Shown here: one piece after another, positions 1 through 5,334 of the stretch
Layout of the letters: every line of letters starts with the position of its first letter
Position numbering within the stretch: the first letter of the stretch is position 1
Origin: Burkholderiales bacterium
Lineage (GTDB): Bacteria; Pseudomonadota; Gammaproteobacteria; Burkholderiales; Burkholderiaceae_C
Assembly (NCBI GenBank): GCA_005786815.1
Contig: SYDB01000120.1
Coordinates: 1-5,677, forward strand
DNA length: 5,677 nucleotides
Direction: 5' to 3'
Notes under the pieces: model-generated
Told to the model about the DNA's origin: nothing
Database searches by the model: none
What the model saw: only the letters and a program-made list of their open reading frames with translations
Translations under genes and position numbers: made by a program

Positions 1-390
1 GGTGAGTTGCGCTCCGGCGGACAAAAACGTCCCTCTATATTGGCCGATGCACTAGAAGCTGTTTTGGGCGCTGTGTATGTAGATGCAGGTTTTGCCCAAG
101 AGGACGCTTTAGTACAACGCATTTTTGCTGCAGTCGATATCAAGCCTGAAATGCAGGCAGTGGGCAAAGACGCCAAAACCGAATTACAAGAGTGGTTGCA
201 AGCACGCAAGATGCAGCTTCCCATCTACCGCGTGGTCGGCACCGTGGGTGCAGCGCATCGCCAAACCTTTGAGGGGGAATGCGAAGTGATCGAGTTAGCC
301 CGCTGCGAGCGTGGCATCGGTACATCGCGCCGAGCAGGAGAGCAAGCTGCCGCAGCGGCCATGCTGCAAGTCCTCAAAGAGTCTCCATGA
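1..390 (+). CDS. rnc: Ribonuclease III, C-terminal part (5' end outside the window)
   Basis: RNase III cleaves double-stranded RNA in rRNA precursors and some mRNAs, acting as a cytoplasmic Mg-dependent homodimer. The frame is open from base 1, and the 129 visible residues begin [20 protein letters not shown], the end of the catalytic domain. In the ILADALEA motif, Asp16 and Glu19 of the fragment match the metal-binding Asp114 and Glu117 of E. coli RNase III. A double-stranded RNA-binding domain follows at about residues 55-127. It starts [11 protein letters not shown] and ends with the typical [16 protein letters not shown] helix, so the C-terminus is complete. The TGA stop shares an ATGA with the era start, indicating coupled translation. 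The rnc-era pairing is conserved in proteobacteria and links rRNA processing to 30S assembly. The N-terminal half, including the RNase III signature motif, lies upstream of the window. Nothing looks degenerate. Identification is secure. Confidence 0.97.
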   Translation, partial: GELRSGGQKRPSILADALEAVLGAVYVDAGFAQEDALVQRIFAAVDIKPEMQAVGKDAKTELQEWLQARKMQLPIYRVVGTVGAAHRQTFEGECEVIELARCERGIGTSRRAGEQAAAAAMLQVLKESP

Positions 391-1397
391 CACACACACC
401 TGATAACACGCCTCAAAGCGCTGACGACATCGACGCCATGCTCAATGCAAGCAAAGGCAAGCGTGTTATGGCAAGCCCTGCGTTGGTCGCACCCGAAGAC
501 CAACGCTGTGGTTTGATCGCCATCGTCGGTAAACCCAATGTGGGCAAATCTACCTTGCTCAACGCATTGGTCGGTCAAAAAATCAGCATCACTTCGCGCA
601 AAGCGCAGACAACACGCCATCGCATTACCGGTATGCGTACCGAGGGCAGTGCGCAGTTTGTGTTTGTAGATACGCCGGGGTTCCAAACCATCCATGGCAA
701 CGCTTTAAACAAATCACTGAATAAAACCGTGCAAGGCGCAGTCGGCGATGTGGACTTGGTTTTGTTGGTGGTCGAAGCAGGTAGTTTTACGCCAGCAGAT
801 GCCAAAGTCTTAGCATTGCTTGCCCCTGGTATTCCTACATTGTTGGTGGCCAACAAATTAGATACCGTGAAAAGCCGAGACGCTGTGCCCGCATGGTTGC
901 AAGACATGCAGCAACGCCATGCATTTGCCGAGTTCGTTCCAATGTCGGCTAAAAACACCAAAGACGTGGAACGCTTGCTTGGCATTTGTGAAAAATACCT
1001 GCCCAAACAAGCCTGGTTTTACGGTTCCGATGAATTGACCGACCGCAGCGAAAAATTCATGGCAGCCGAGATGGTGCGAGAAAAACTGTTTCGCTTAACG
1101 GGTGACGAGTTGCCTTACACCTCAACCGTCATCATCGATAAGTTTGAAGAAGAACCCGGTAAAACCAAAGGCGTGAAACGCATGGTGCGCATTGCTGCCA
1201 CCATCGTCGTGGAGCGTGATGGCCACAAAGCCATGGTGATTGGCGATAAAGGCGAACGCCTCAAACGCATGGGCACCGAAGCACGCACAGAGCTTGAAAA
1301 ATTGTTTGATGCCAAAGTGTTTTTAGAGTTGTGGGTCAAAGTGCGCTCGGGTTGGGCCGACGACGAAGCACGGGTGCGTAGCTTTGGCTACGAGTAA
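387..1397 (+). CDS. era: GTPase Era (16S rRNA-binding ribosome assembly GTPase)
   Basis: Era binds GTP and the 3' end of 16S rRNA during 30S maturation. The 336 residues carry G1 GKPNVGKS (48-55), the switch/G2 region [13 protein letters not shown] (70-82), G3 DTPG (95-98), G4 NKLD (156-159) and G5 SAK (187-189). A C-terminal KH domain follows, with the GxxG loop in [10 protein letters not shown] (284-293), the typical [13 protein letters not shown] segment and the end RSFGYE. The ATG at 387 overlaps the rnc stop and has a purine-rich AAAGAG 5 bases upstream. The open frame runs further upstream, to 279, but only inside rnc. With this start the protein has about 33 residues before the G domain that E. 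coli Era lacks. They are polar and probably disordered. In-frame ATG codons at 438 and 468 would shorten this tail, so the exact start is slightly uncertain. Its end overlaps recO by 14 bases. Confidence 0.97.
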   Translation: MTHTPDNTPQSADDIDAMLNASKGKRVMASPALVAPEDQRCGLIAIVGKPNVGKSTLLNALVGQKISITSRKAQTTRHRITGMRTEGSAQFVFVDTPGFQTIHGNALNKSLNKTVQGAVGDVDLVLLVVEAGSFTPADAKVLALLAPGIPTLLVANKLDTVKSRDAVPAWLQDMQQRHAFAEFVPMSAKNTKDVERLLGICEKYLPKQAWFYGSDELTDRSEKFMAAEMVREKLFRLTGDELPYTSTVIIDKFEEEPGKTKGVKRMVRIAATIVVERDGHKAMVIGDKGERLKRMGTEARTELEKLFDAKVFLELWVKVRSGWADDEARVRSFGYE

Positions 1398-2151
1398 GAC
1401 CCGCATCCACGCCGAACCGGCTTTCGTCGTACACCGTTACGACTGGAGCGAGTCCAGTCTCATCCTTGAAACATTCACCCGCCATCACGGTCGCGTAGCC
1501 CTGGTCGCCAAAGGCGCTAAGCGACCCAGTTCTAACTTTCGTCCAGTCTTGTTGCCTTTGCAACCGCTGGCCATCAGTTACAGCGGTGACGCTGAGATTC
1601 GCACACTCAAAGTGGCAGAGTGGGTGGGCGGTCACATCATGCCTATGGGCGAGGCATTGTTGTCTGGCTATTACATCAACGAACTTTTGTTGCGTTTGCT
1701 TGCGCGTGATGACCCGCATCCCCGCTTGTTTGATTTGTATGCCCAAGTGGTGCAAGTGTTGGCGGCTGGGCATGACGGCACGATTGCCCCTGCATTGCGT
1801 GCATTTGAGTTGCTCTTGTTGCGCGATATTGGCTTGTTGCCCAATTTGGATTTGCAAACACTCACTTTGGCGCCTCTGCAAGCCAATACCGCATACAGCT
1901 TGGTTGCGGAAGGTGGTTTGCGTAGTCTTGCCTCGCATGAGAGCAACGGTATTGACGCATCTGTCTGGCGGGCATTGCAAGGTAGCTTGGAAGAAGCATC
2001 GCCCATGGCTGCCACCTTGCGTGTATGTGCTGAACTACCACCAGACCAACGCAATACCTTGCAGGCGCAACTGCGCGCTTTGGTGCACTACCATTGCGGG
2101 GTTCAGACCTTGCGTACGCGCCAAATGATGGTGGACTTACAAACGCTTTGA
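1384..2151 (+). CDS. recO: DNA repair protein RecO
   Basis: RecO works with RecR (and RecF) to load RecA onto SSB-coated single-stranded DNA in gap repair and recombination. The 255 residues fit the family length. An N-terminal OB-fold spans roughly residues 10-85, with [17 protein letters not shown] and the strongly conserved [13 protein letters not shown] (36-48). A mainly helical domain follows, including [19 protein letters not shown] (94-112). No cysteine cluster is visible, so the zinc-binding type of RecO is not suggested. The chosen start is a TTG at 1384 inside the end of era. No ATG or GTG start fits, the product [14 protein letters not shown] resembles the usual Burkholderiales RecO N-terminus, and a GGGTG lies about 7 bases upstream. 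The rare start codon plus the overlap suggests low, coupled translation. Only 8 bases separate its stop from pdxJ. Confidence 0.95.
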   Translation: MATSKTRIHAEPAFVVHRYDWSESSLILETFTRHHGRVALVAKGAKRPSSNFRPVLLPLQPLAISYSGDAEIRTLKVAEWVGGHIMPMGEALLSGYYINELLLRLLARDDPHPRLFDLYAQVVQVLAAGHDGTIAPALRAFELLLLRDIGLLPNLDLQTLTLAPLQANTAYSLVAEGGLRSLASHESNGIDASVWRALQGSLEEASPMAATLRVCAELPPDQRNTLQAQLRALVHYHCGVQTLRTRQMMVDLQTL

Positions 2152-2159
2152 CGCATTCA

Positions 2160-2927
2160 ATGACTCCATTCTCTTCACACACTGCACTATCGGTCAACCT
2201 GAACAAGGTGGCTCTGGTACGCAATACGCGTCACCTTGGTATTCCGAGTGTGACGCGCGCTGCTTCCTTGTGTTTAGAGGCAGGCGCTGCTGGCATTACC
2301 GTGCATCCCCGCCCTGATGCACGTCATATTCGTGCAGACGATGTATTTGCATTGGCAGAGTTACTTAAGGCTTGGCCCGATCGAGAATTCAATATTGAAG
2401 GCAATCCATTTCACAACCTGATGGACTTTGTCCGCAAAGTGCGTCCGCAACAAACGACTTTCGTGCCAGATAGTGAAGGCCAGTTCACCAGTGACCACGG
2501 CTGGAATTTTCCGCAAGATGCCAAACGCTTGGAGCCTTTGATTGCATCTGCCAAATCGCTAGGTGTGCGGGTGAGCTTGTTTATGGACCCATGCGCAGAC
2601 GCAAAGACTGCGCAACATGTGATGCAGTCTGTCAAAGCCATTGGTGCAGACCGTGTGGAGCTTTATACAGAAAGCTATGCACGCGCTTTTGGAACAGAGC
2701 AGCAAGCGAATGTTTTGAAGAGTTTTACGGTTACTGCGCAAGCCGCAATTGCTGCGGGCTTAGGAGTCAATGCAGGACATGATTTGAATTTAGATAATCT
2801 GCGTCCCTTTGTGCAAGCTGTTCCTAAAGTGACGGAAGTATCAATCGGTCATGCCTTGATTGGAGACGCATTAGAAATGGGCTACGGCGATGCAGTGCGA
2901 GCCTACAAGGGGTGTTTGCAAGCATGA
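2160..2927 (+). CDS. pdxJ: Pyridoxine 5'-phosphate synthase
   Basis: PdxJ condenses 1-deoxy-D-xylulose 5-phosphate with 3-amino-2-oxopropyl phosphate to make pyridoxine 5'-phosphate, the last ring-forming step of DXP-dependent vitamin B6 synthesis. It is a cytoplasmic TIM-barrel enzyme. The 255 residues show [14 protein letters not shown] (45-58), FNIEGNP (77-83), [15 protein letters not shown] (101-115), VSLFMD (138-143), ELYTESYA (167-174), [12 protein letters not shown] (203-214) and [19 protein letters not shown] (228-246). His49, Glu80 and His207 correspond to the catalytic His45, Glu72 and His193 of E. coli. The N-terminal VNIDH of E. coli reads VNLNK here (residues 12-16). I recall this version from other Burkholderiales, so it is probably a clade feature. 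The start is the ATG at 2160, since an upstream extension to 2094 would lie inside recO. There is no clear Shine-Dalgarno, so reinitiation after the recO stop is likely. Confidence 0.96.
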   Translation: MTPFSSHTALSVNLNKVALVRNTRHLGIPSVTRAASLCLEAGAAGITVHPRPDARHIRADDVFALAELLKAWPDREFNIEGNPFHNLMDFVRKVRPQQTTFVPDSEGQFTSDHGWNFPQDAKRLEPLIASAKSLGVRVSLFMDPCADAKTAQHVMQSVKAIGADRVELYTESYARAFGTEQQANVLKSFTVTAQAAIAAGLGVNAGHDLNLDNLRPFVQAVPKVTEVSIGHALIGDALEMGYGDAVRAYKGCLQA

Positions 2928-3322
2928 TCTATGGCGTAGGCACCGATATCTGCGACATCCGTCGTATTCGTACGTCCCTTGCCAAGTACGGTGAACGTTT
3001 TGCGCAAAAAGTGTTGTCTGAGCGCGAAATTGCGATTTGGCATAAACGCAGCGCGCGTTGGCCGGACCGCGGCGTGCGTTATGTGGCTACTCGCTTTTCT
3101 GCCAAAGAGGCCTTTAGCAAAGCCATAGGCTTGGGTATGCGCATGCCGATGACTTGGCGCGCGTGTGAATTATCTAATTTGGCAACGGGGCAACCTGTCA
3201 TCACATTGCATGGCACATTGAAAGACTGGTTTGAGGCTCGCGGCTTGCGCGCGCATGTGAGTGTCAGCGATGAATCTGACTACGCTACCAGTTACGTCAT
3301 GGTGGAGAAAATCATTCCATGA
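2924..3322 (+). CDS. acpS: Holo-[acyl-carrier-protein] synthase
   Basis: AcpS moves the 4'-phosphopantetheine arm of coenzyme A to the serine of apo-ACP, which makes ACP active for fatty-acid synthesis. It is a small Mg-dependent cytoplasmic trimer. The 132 residues fit the family. The N-terminus [15 protein letters not shown] contains the metal-binding Asp8, and [15 protein letters not shown] (57-71) contains Glu62 and the CoA-binding lysine/alanine helix. The C-terminal [18 protein letters not shown] (111-128) is the usual final strand pair. The ATG at 2924 overlaps the pdxJ stop (ATGA) and has AGGGG about 11 bases upstream. An in-frame GTG at 2912 would add four residues, but family members normally begin at this MI. 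The pdxJ-acpS pair is a classic conserved neighbourhood. The next gene again starts on an ATGA overlap. Confidence 0.96.
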   Translation: MIYGVGTDICDIRRIRTSLAKYGERFAQKVLSEREIAIWHKRSARWPDRGVRYVATRFSAKEAFSKAIGLGMRMPMTWRACELSNLATGQPVITLHGTLKDWFEARGLRAHVSVSDESDYATSYVMVEKIIP

Positions 3323-4416
3323 ACCACCATGCGCCTTTGATACTGGATATTGCAGGCACACAACTGACTGCATTGGACAAACAACGCCTGCGCCATCCAT
3401 TGACTGGTGGGGTAGTTTTGTTTGCTCGTAATTGGCAAAGTCGAACCCAACTTACGCAGCTGTGCGCTGATATTAAAGCTGTTCGTAGCGATGTGCTGAT
3501 TTGCGTAGACCACGAAGGCGGACGCGTGCAGCGTTTTCGTAACGATGGATTCACACACCTACCGCCTATGCGTGCCTTAGGCGAACTTTGGATGCAAGAC
3601 AGCAAGTCGGTGCGTGGCGCTTTTCACACGGGTAGTGGTGCAATGGCAGCGATGGATGCTGCGACTGCATGCGGTTATGTGTTGGCGAGTGAGTTGCGTG
3701 CCTGTGGCGTGGACTTCAGTTTCACACCCGTGCTCGATTTAGACCATGGAAAAAGTGGCGTGATTGGCGACCGCGCTTTTCACCGCGACCCGCGTGTGGC
3801 GGCTGCATTAGCCAAAAGTTTGATGCTCGGTTTGTTGCAAGCTGGCATGGCCAATTGCGGCAAACATTTTCCAGGCCACGGTAAAGTGCGTGCAGATTCG
3901 CATGTCGACATACCGTTGGATACACGCAGTCTTTCGACTATCTTGAACGATTGCGTACTGCCATACCAGTGGCTGAGTTCGACACTCACTAGCGTGATGC
4001 CCGCACACGTCATTTACGAAAAAGTAGATGCATTGCCTGCAGGTTTTTCACCTTATTGGTTGCAAGATATTTTGCGTGGACGTTTGCATTTCAACGGCGC
4101 TATTTTTAGCGACGATTTGTCGATGGCAGGCGCACGCATCATCCAAGGCCGTGAAGTCAGCTTTGCCCAGGCAGGCATGGCTGCACTCCATGCAGGTTGC
4201 GATTTGGTTTTGTTGTGTAATCAGAGTGTGGGCGATGGACATGCGGTAGACGCCATGCTCGACGGTTTAGCAGAATGTTTGCTTAAACACCATTGGTTTG
4301 CAAGTGAGGCGAGTGAAATGCGACGCCTAGCCTTGCTACCTAAAAATTCTCCGCTAGATTGGGATGCGCTGATGACAGACCCCGCCTACGTGCGGGCCTT
4401 GGACTTGTTGCCCTAG
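3319..4416 (+). CDS. nagZ: Beta-N-acetylhexosaminidase NagZ (glycoside hydrolase family 3)
   Basis: NagZ removes N-acetylglucosamine from GlcNAc-anhydromuropeptides in the cytoplasm during peptidoglycan recycling. In several Gram-negatives its products induce AmpC beta-lactamase. The 365 residues form one GH3 TIM-barrel. Visible motifs are [12 protein letters not shown] (28-39), [11 protein letters not shown] (63-73), [10 protein letters not shown] (133-142), GDRAF (150-154) and KHFPGHG (182-188). DSH follows, whose Asp193/His195 match the mobile-loop acid/base dyad. FSDDLSM (263-269) contains the probable nucleophile Asp265. There is no signal peptide, as expected for the cytoplasmic enzyme. 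The ATG overlaps the acpS stop, and GGAG lies about 11 bases upstream. It is slightly longer than the E. coli enzyme because of a short C-terminal extension. It is the last recognisable housekeeping gene of the operon, followed by a roughly 140-base gap with a hairpin. Confidence 0.96.
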   Translation: MNHHAPLILDIAGTQLTALDKQRLRHPLTGGVVLFARNWQSRTQLTQLCADIKAVRSDVLICVDHEGGRVQRFRNDGFTHLPPMRALGELWMQDSKSVRGAFHTGSGAMAAMDAATACGYVLASELRACGVDFSFTPVLDLDHGKSGVIGDRAFHRDPRVAAALAKSLMLGLLQAGMANCGKHFPGHGKVRADSHVDIPLDTRSLSTILNDCVLPYQWLSSTLTSVMPAHVIYEKVDALPAGFSPYWLQDILRGRLHFNGAIFSDDLSMAGARIIQGREVSFAQAGMAALHAGCDLVLLCNQSVGDGHAVDAMLDGLAECLLKHHWFASEASEMRRLALLPKNSPLDWDALMTDPAYVRALDLLP

Positions 4417-4505
4417 CAAGCAATGTAGTTCGCCACACTAACGAAAGCGAAGATGGCGACAAAGAATGGAAAAAACGAGGTCAGCGACAGCGGACTGCGT
4501 TTCAC

Positions 4506-4530
4506 GAGCCGTGAGAACGGCTCACCTTTT
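4506..4530 (+). terminator. Hairpin with GAGA tetraloop and short T tract, possible nagZ terminator
   Basis: GAGCCGT (4506-4512) and ACGGCTC (4517-4523) pair perfectly as a 7-bp, GC-rich stem around GAGA, a stable GNRA-type loop. ACC and then TTTT (4527-4530) follow. It lies 90 bases after the nagZ stop and 28 bases before the start of the next small gene. A weak or partial terminator, or a stabilising 3' hairpin for the nagZ mRNA, are both possible because the T tract is short and displaced by three bases. Confidence 0.5.
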
Positions 4531-4547
4531 ATAGGAATGGGCAAAGT

Positions 4548-4552
4548 AGGAG
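4548..4552 (+). promoter_or_regulatory. Ribosome binding site deciding the start of the CxxC microprotein
   Basis: AGGAG stands 5 bases before the ATG at 4558. It is the best Shine-Dalgarno match in the window. It argues that translation begins at 4558 and not at the in-frame ATG at 4453, which has only a weak GCGAAG upstream and whose extension would read through the hairpin at 4506-4530. Confidence 0.7.
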
Positions 4553-4557
4553 AAACC

Positions 4558-4674
4558 ATGTCTTGTATGAAATGCGGCTTACACAAACCACGTCGTTTAG
4601 GAAGCCAAAGACGCTTTGCTGGTTCATTGGCCTTTTTTTGCCACGAGTGCAAACCACCTATTGAGAAAAAATAA
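4558..4674 (+). CDS. Small CxxC...CxxC protein, probable zinc-binding microprotein (function unknown)
   Basis: This gene encodes 38 residues starting MSCMKCGLHKPRRLG. Cys3/Cys6 and Cys28/Cys31 form two CxxC pairs, the second reading FCHECKPP, separated by 21 residues. The pattern fits a single Cys4 zinc knuckle or ribbon. The linker is basic (KPRRLGSQRR) and then hydrophobic (FAGSLAFF), and the end is IEKK. There is no signal peptide. I do not recognise a named family, so a nucleic-acid or ribosome-associated role is only a guess from the basic zinc-knuckle character. The start is chosen for its strong AGGAG site. An in-frame ATG at 4453 would give 73 residues, with the extra 35 polar and not domain-like. 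The next small gene starts 3 bases after the stop, so the two are probably co-translated. It may be transcribed with nagZ by readthrough or from a local promoter. Confidence 0.72.
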   Translation: MSCMKCGLHKPRRLGSQRRFAGSLAFFCHECKPPIEKK

Positions 4675-4677
4675 ACC

Positions 4678-4839
4678 ATGGCAGCTCCTAACTACAACTA
4701 CGAAAAACGCCAACGCGAATTGGCAAAAAAGAAGAAAAAAGAAGAAAAACTCAAAGAACGTGAAGGGCGTAAGAATTCACCTGATGGTGATGCGACACAG
4801 GACGATCAAAAACCTGGAGGCAGTCCTCCCAATTTGTGA
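4678..4839 (+). CDS. Small lysine-rich charged protein of 53 residues (function unknown)
   Basis: The reading frame begins ATG GCA GCT CCT AAC TAC and encodes MAAPNYNYEKRQRELAKKKK, then a charged coiled helix (KEEKLKEREGRK, 21-32) and a flexible tail rich in Asp, Gly and Pro (33-53). The N-terminal style PNYxYEKRQRELAKKKKKEEK resembles small conserved hypothetical proteins that I recall from beta- and gammaproteobacteria, with no established function. Residues 9-32 are probably one highly basic helix, so RNA or ribosome association is possible but unproven. Only a weak GAG lies about 12 bases upstream. With just 3 bases between it and the preceding stop, reinitiation is the likely mode of translation. 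A GC-rich intrinsic terminator starts 15 bases after its stop. The last 34 bases overlap a convergent minus-strand ORF. Codon use is A-rich because of the lysines. Confidence 0.78.
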   Translation: MAAPNYNYEKRQRELAKKKKKEEKLKEREGRKNSPDGDATQDDQKPGGSPPNL

Positions 4840-5021
4840 CGGTCTTGACGTAGAGCCGCGAGTGAAGGCGGCTTTTTGTTGCGTTTCTTTTTAGCTAGGC
4901 ACAAAGCAAAAACGCTGATCACAAAGTCGATGTTGATTTCACGGTGATGCGTCAGCACGGCTTGCACTTGCTCAAGCGTGAGCGTGTCGGGTTTCCAATC
5001 TATATCTTGCGCGCTATCCAT
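4806..5021 (-). CDS. Uncharacterised small ORF (71 residues), downstream of a lux-box-like palindrome
   Basis: I do not recognise this protein. From the ATG at 5021 it reads MDSAQDIDWKPDTLTLEQVQ. A probable amphipathic helix follows (LTLEQVQAVLTHHREI, 14-29), then a hydrophobic stretch (IDFVISVFALCLA, 31-43), a cationic patch KKKRNKK (44-50), and a tail ending GLPPGF. The hydrophobic stretch is short for a membrane helix. The first 45 codons look like ordinary coding sequence. The last third is read opposite the plus-strand terminator and the end of the 53-residue gene, which may mean that only the first part is under selection. In favour of a real gene are the lux-box-like palindrome and -10-like hexamer upstream and a possible terminator at its stop. 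Against it are the weak ribosome binding site (AGAAAG, 7 bases before the ATG), the short length and no known relatives. It lies 106 bases downstream of the HTH gene on the same strand. Confidence 0.38.
   Translation of the reverse strand: MDSAQDIDWKPDTLTLEQVQAVLTHHREINIDFVISVFALCLAKKKRNKKPPSLAALRQDRHKLGGLPPGF
4808..4829 (-). terminator. Possible minus-strand intrinsic terminator inside the 3' end of the 53-residue gene
   Basis: On the minus strand, GGAGG (4829-4825) and CCTCC (4820-4816) form a 5-bp stem around ACTG. The bases AGG and then TTTTT (4812-4808) follow. The stop codon of the minus-strand 71-codon ORF lies at the end of this T tract. It is short, but its position is what one expects for the end of a convergent transcript. 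Confidence 0.42.
4854..4877 (+). terminator. Intrinsic terminator of the plus-strand transcript
   Basis: AGCCGC (4854-4859) and GCGGCT (4868-4873) form a perfect 6-bp GC-rich stem with an 8-base loop. The T tract 4873-4877 follows directly. It sits 15 bases after the stop of the 53-residue gene and fits the end of the whole plus-strand unit. The other strand has no T tract at its side, so the element is directional. Confidence 0.82.
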
Positions 5022-5027
5022 CCGAGA

Positions 5028-5072
5028 ACTTTCTGTAAGTAAGCCACAGTAAAAATTTACGTAACAGAAAGT
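5028..5072. repeat. 9-bp inverted repeat in the leader of the 71-codon ORF
   Basis: ACTTTCTGT (5028-5036) and ACAGAAAGT (5064-5072) are perfect reverse complements with 27 bases between them. GTAA (5039-5042) and TTAC (5057-5060) can extend the pairing across a small internal loop. Read on the minus strand, the second arm ends 6 bases before the ATG at 5021 and covers its only ribosome-binding-like AGAAAG. It could be an operator pair or an RNA hairpin masking the start. Its role is unknown. Confidence 0.5.
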
Positions 5073-5078
5073 ATTAAA
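5073..5078 (-). promoter_or_regulatory. Candidate -10 hexamer for the 71-codon ORF
   Basis: The minus strand reads TTTAAT here, five of six matches to TATAAT. A transcript would start near 5066, which puts the centre of the palindrome 5101-5118 at about -43. LuxR-type activators bind at this position in class II promoters such as the Vibrio fischeri luxI promoter (known biology). The surrounding DNA is AT-rich, so a hexamer of this quality can occur by chance. Confidence 0.35.
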
Positions 5079-5100
5079 TCAAAAGTATTCTTAAAGAACA

Positions 5101-5118
5101 ACTACCAACTTTGGTAGT
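5101..5118 (-). promoter_or_regulatory. Perfect 18-bp palindrome resembling a lux/las box (LuxR operator)
   Basis: ACTACCAA-CT-TTGGTAGT is a perfect inverted repeat of two 8-base arms. It contains CT-N12-AG, the core layout of operators bound by AHL-type LuxR proteins. Its CTACCA/TGGTAG arms resemble the CTGCCA/TGGCAG arms of the Pseudomonas lasB operator. It starts 9 bases after the stop of a LuxR-type HTH gene and lies 80 bases before the ATG of the next minus-strand ORF. The alternative is a terminator of the HTH gene: a 7-bp stem with an ACTT or AAGT loop. The stem is AT-rich and the following minus-strand sequence, TGTTCTTT, is a poor T tract. I favour an operator, with moderate confidence. 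Confidence 0.5.
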
Positions 5119-5127
5119 CTTTGCAAG

Positions 5128-5334
5128 TTAATTCAAAAGACCTAGAACTGCGGCTTTCACAGCAGCCGCTGTTTTATTGGGTGCATCCAGTTTAGCAATG
5201 GACTTTTTGATGTGGTAATTGATGGTGTTGACTGACAAATGCAGAACATGGGCGATCTCGTCAGCAGATTTGCCAGCTGCCGTCCATCGCAAGATTTCAA
5301 CTTCACGCTTTGTCAATTTACGCAAGATACCCAC
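5128..5334 (-). CDS. Stand-alone LuxR-family helix-turn-helix protein without a sensor domain
   Basis: The 68 residues are almost exactly one LuxR C-terminal DNA-binding domain: LTKREVEILRWTAAGKS (7-23), scaffold helix ADEIAHVLHLS (24-34), recognition helix VNTINYHIKKSIAKL (35-49) and final helix NKTAAAVKAAVLGLL (53-67). Glu11, Leu15 and Gly21 match the conserved Glu178, Leu182 and Gly188 of TraR. LRWTAAGKS and the NKTAAAVKAA ending look like acyl-homoserine-lactone receptors more than NarL-type response regulators. No autoinducer-binding domain is present. In this frame TGA occurs three codons before the GTG start at 5334, and TAG five codons earlier, and only about 140 AT-rich bases separate it from lysS. 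GTG 5334 is one possible start. TTG 5325, with GGTGG 5 bases upstream, is another and gives 65 residues. It may be a minimal regulator like GerE, or the surviving end of a truncated LuxR. Likely sigma-70 activation or repression of nearby DNA is inferred. Confidence 0.8.
   Translation of the reverse strand: MGILRKLTKREVEILRWTAAGKSADEIAHVLHLSVNTINYHIKKSIAKLDAPNKTAAAVKAAVLGLLN

Noticed and set aside
225..695. Long minus-strand open frame opposite rnc and era
   Set aside because: It lies wholly opposite two well-identified genes, and its translation is Cys/Ala/Arg-rich without any recognisable domain. It is a shadow frame.
1336..1980. 214-codon minus-strand open frame opposite recO
   Set aside because: recO is clearly coding on the other strand. 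This product is a Gln/Cys-rich mixture with no family resemblance.
2094..2159. Upstream extension of pdxJ by 22 codons
   Set aside because: The extension lies inside the end of recO and adds residues absent from PdxJ proteins. The ATG at 2160 gives the normal N-terminus.
4453..4557. 35-residue N-terminal extension of the CxxC protein
   Set aside because: It has a weak ribosome binding site, would cross a likely hairpin, and shows no domain. It is kept only as an alternative in the CDS entry.
4413..4679. 88-codon minus-strand open frame with a hydrophobic end, opposite the CxxC gene
   Set aside because: The plus strand has a strong Shine-Dalgarno site and a clear CxxC protein. The minus frame has no ribosome binding site or recognisable motif, and its stop adjoins nagZ by chance.
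4616..4894. 92-codon plus-strand frame spanning both microprotein genes and the terminator
   Set aside because: It runs out of phase through two better-supported genes and through the intrinsic terminator. Its Lys/Asn-rich content is a shift of the lysine codons.
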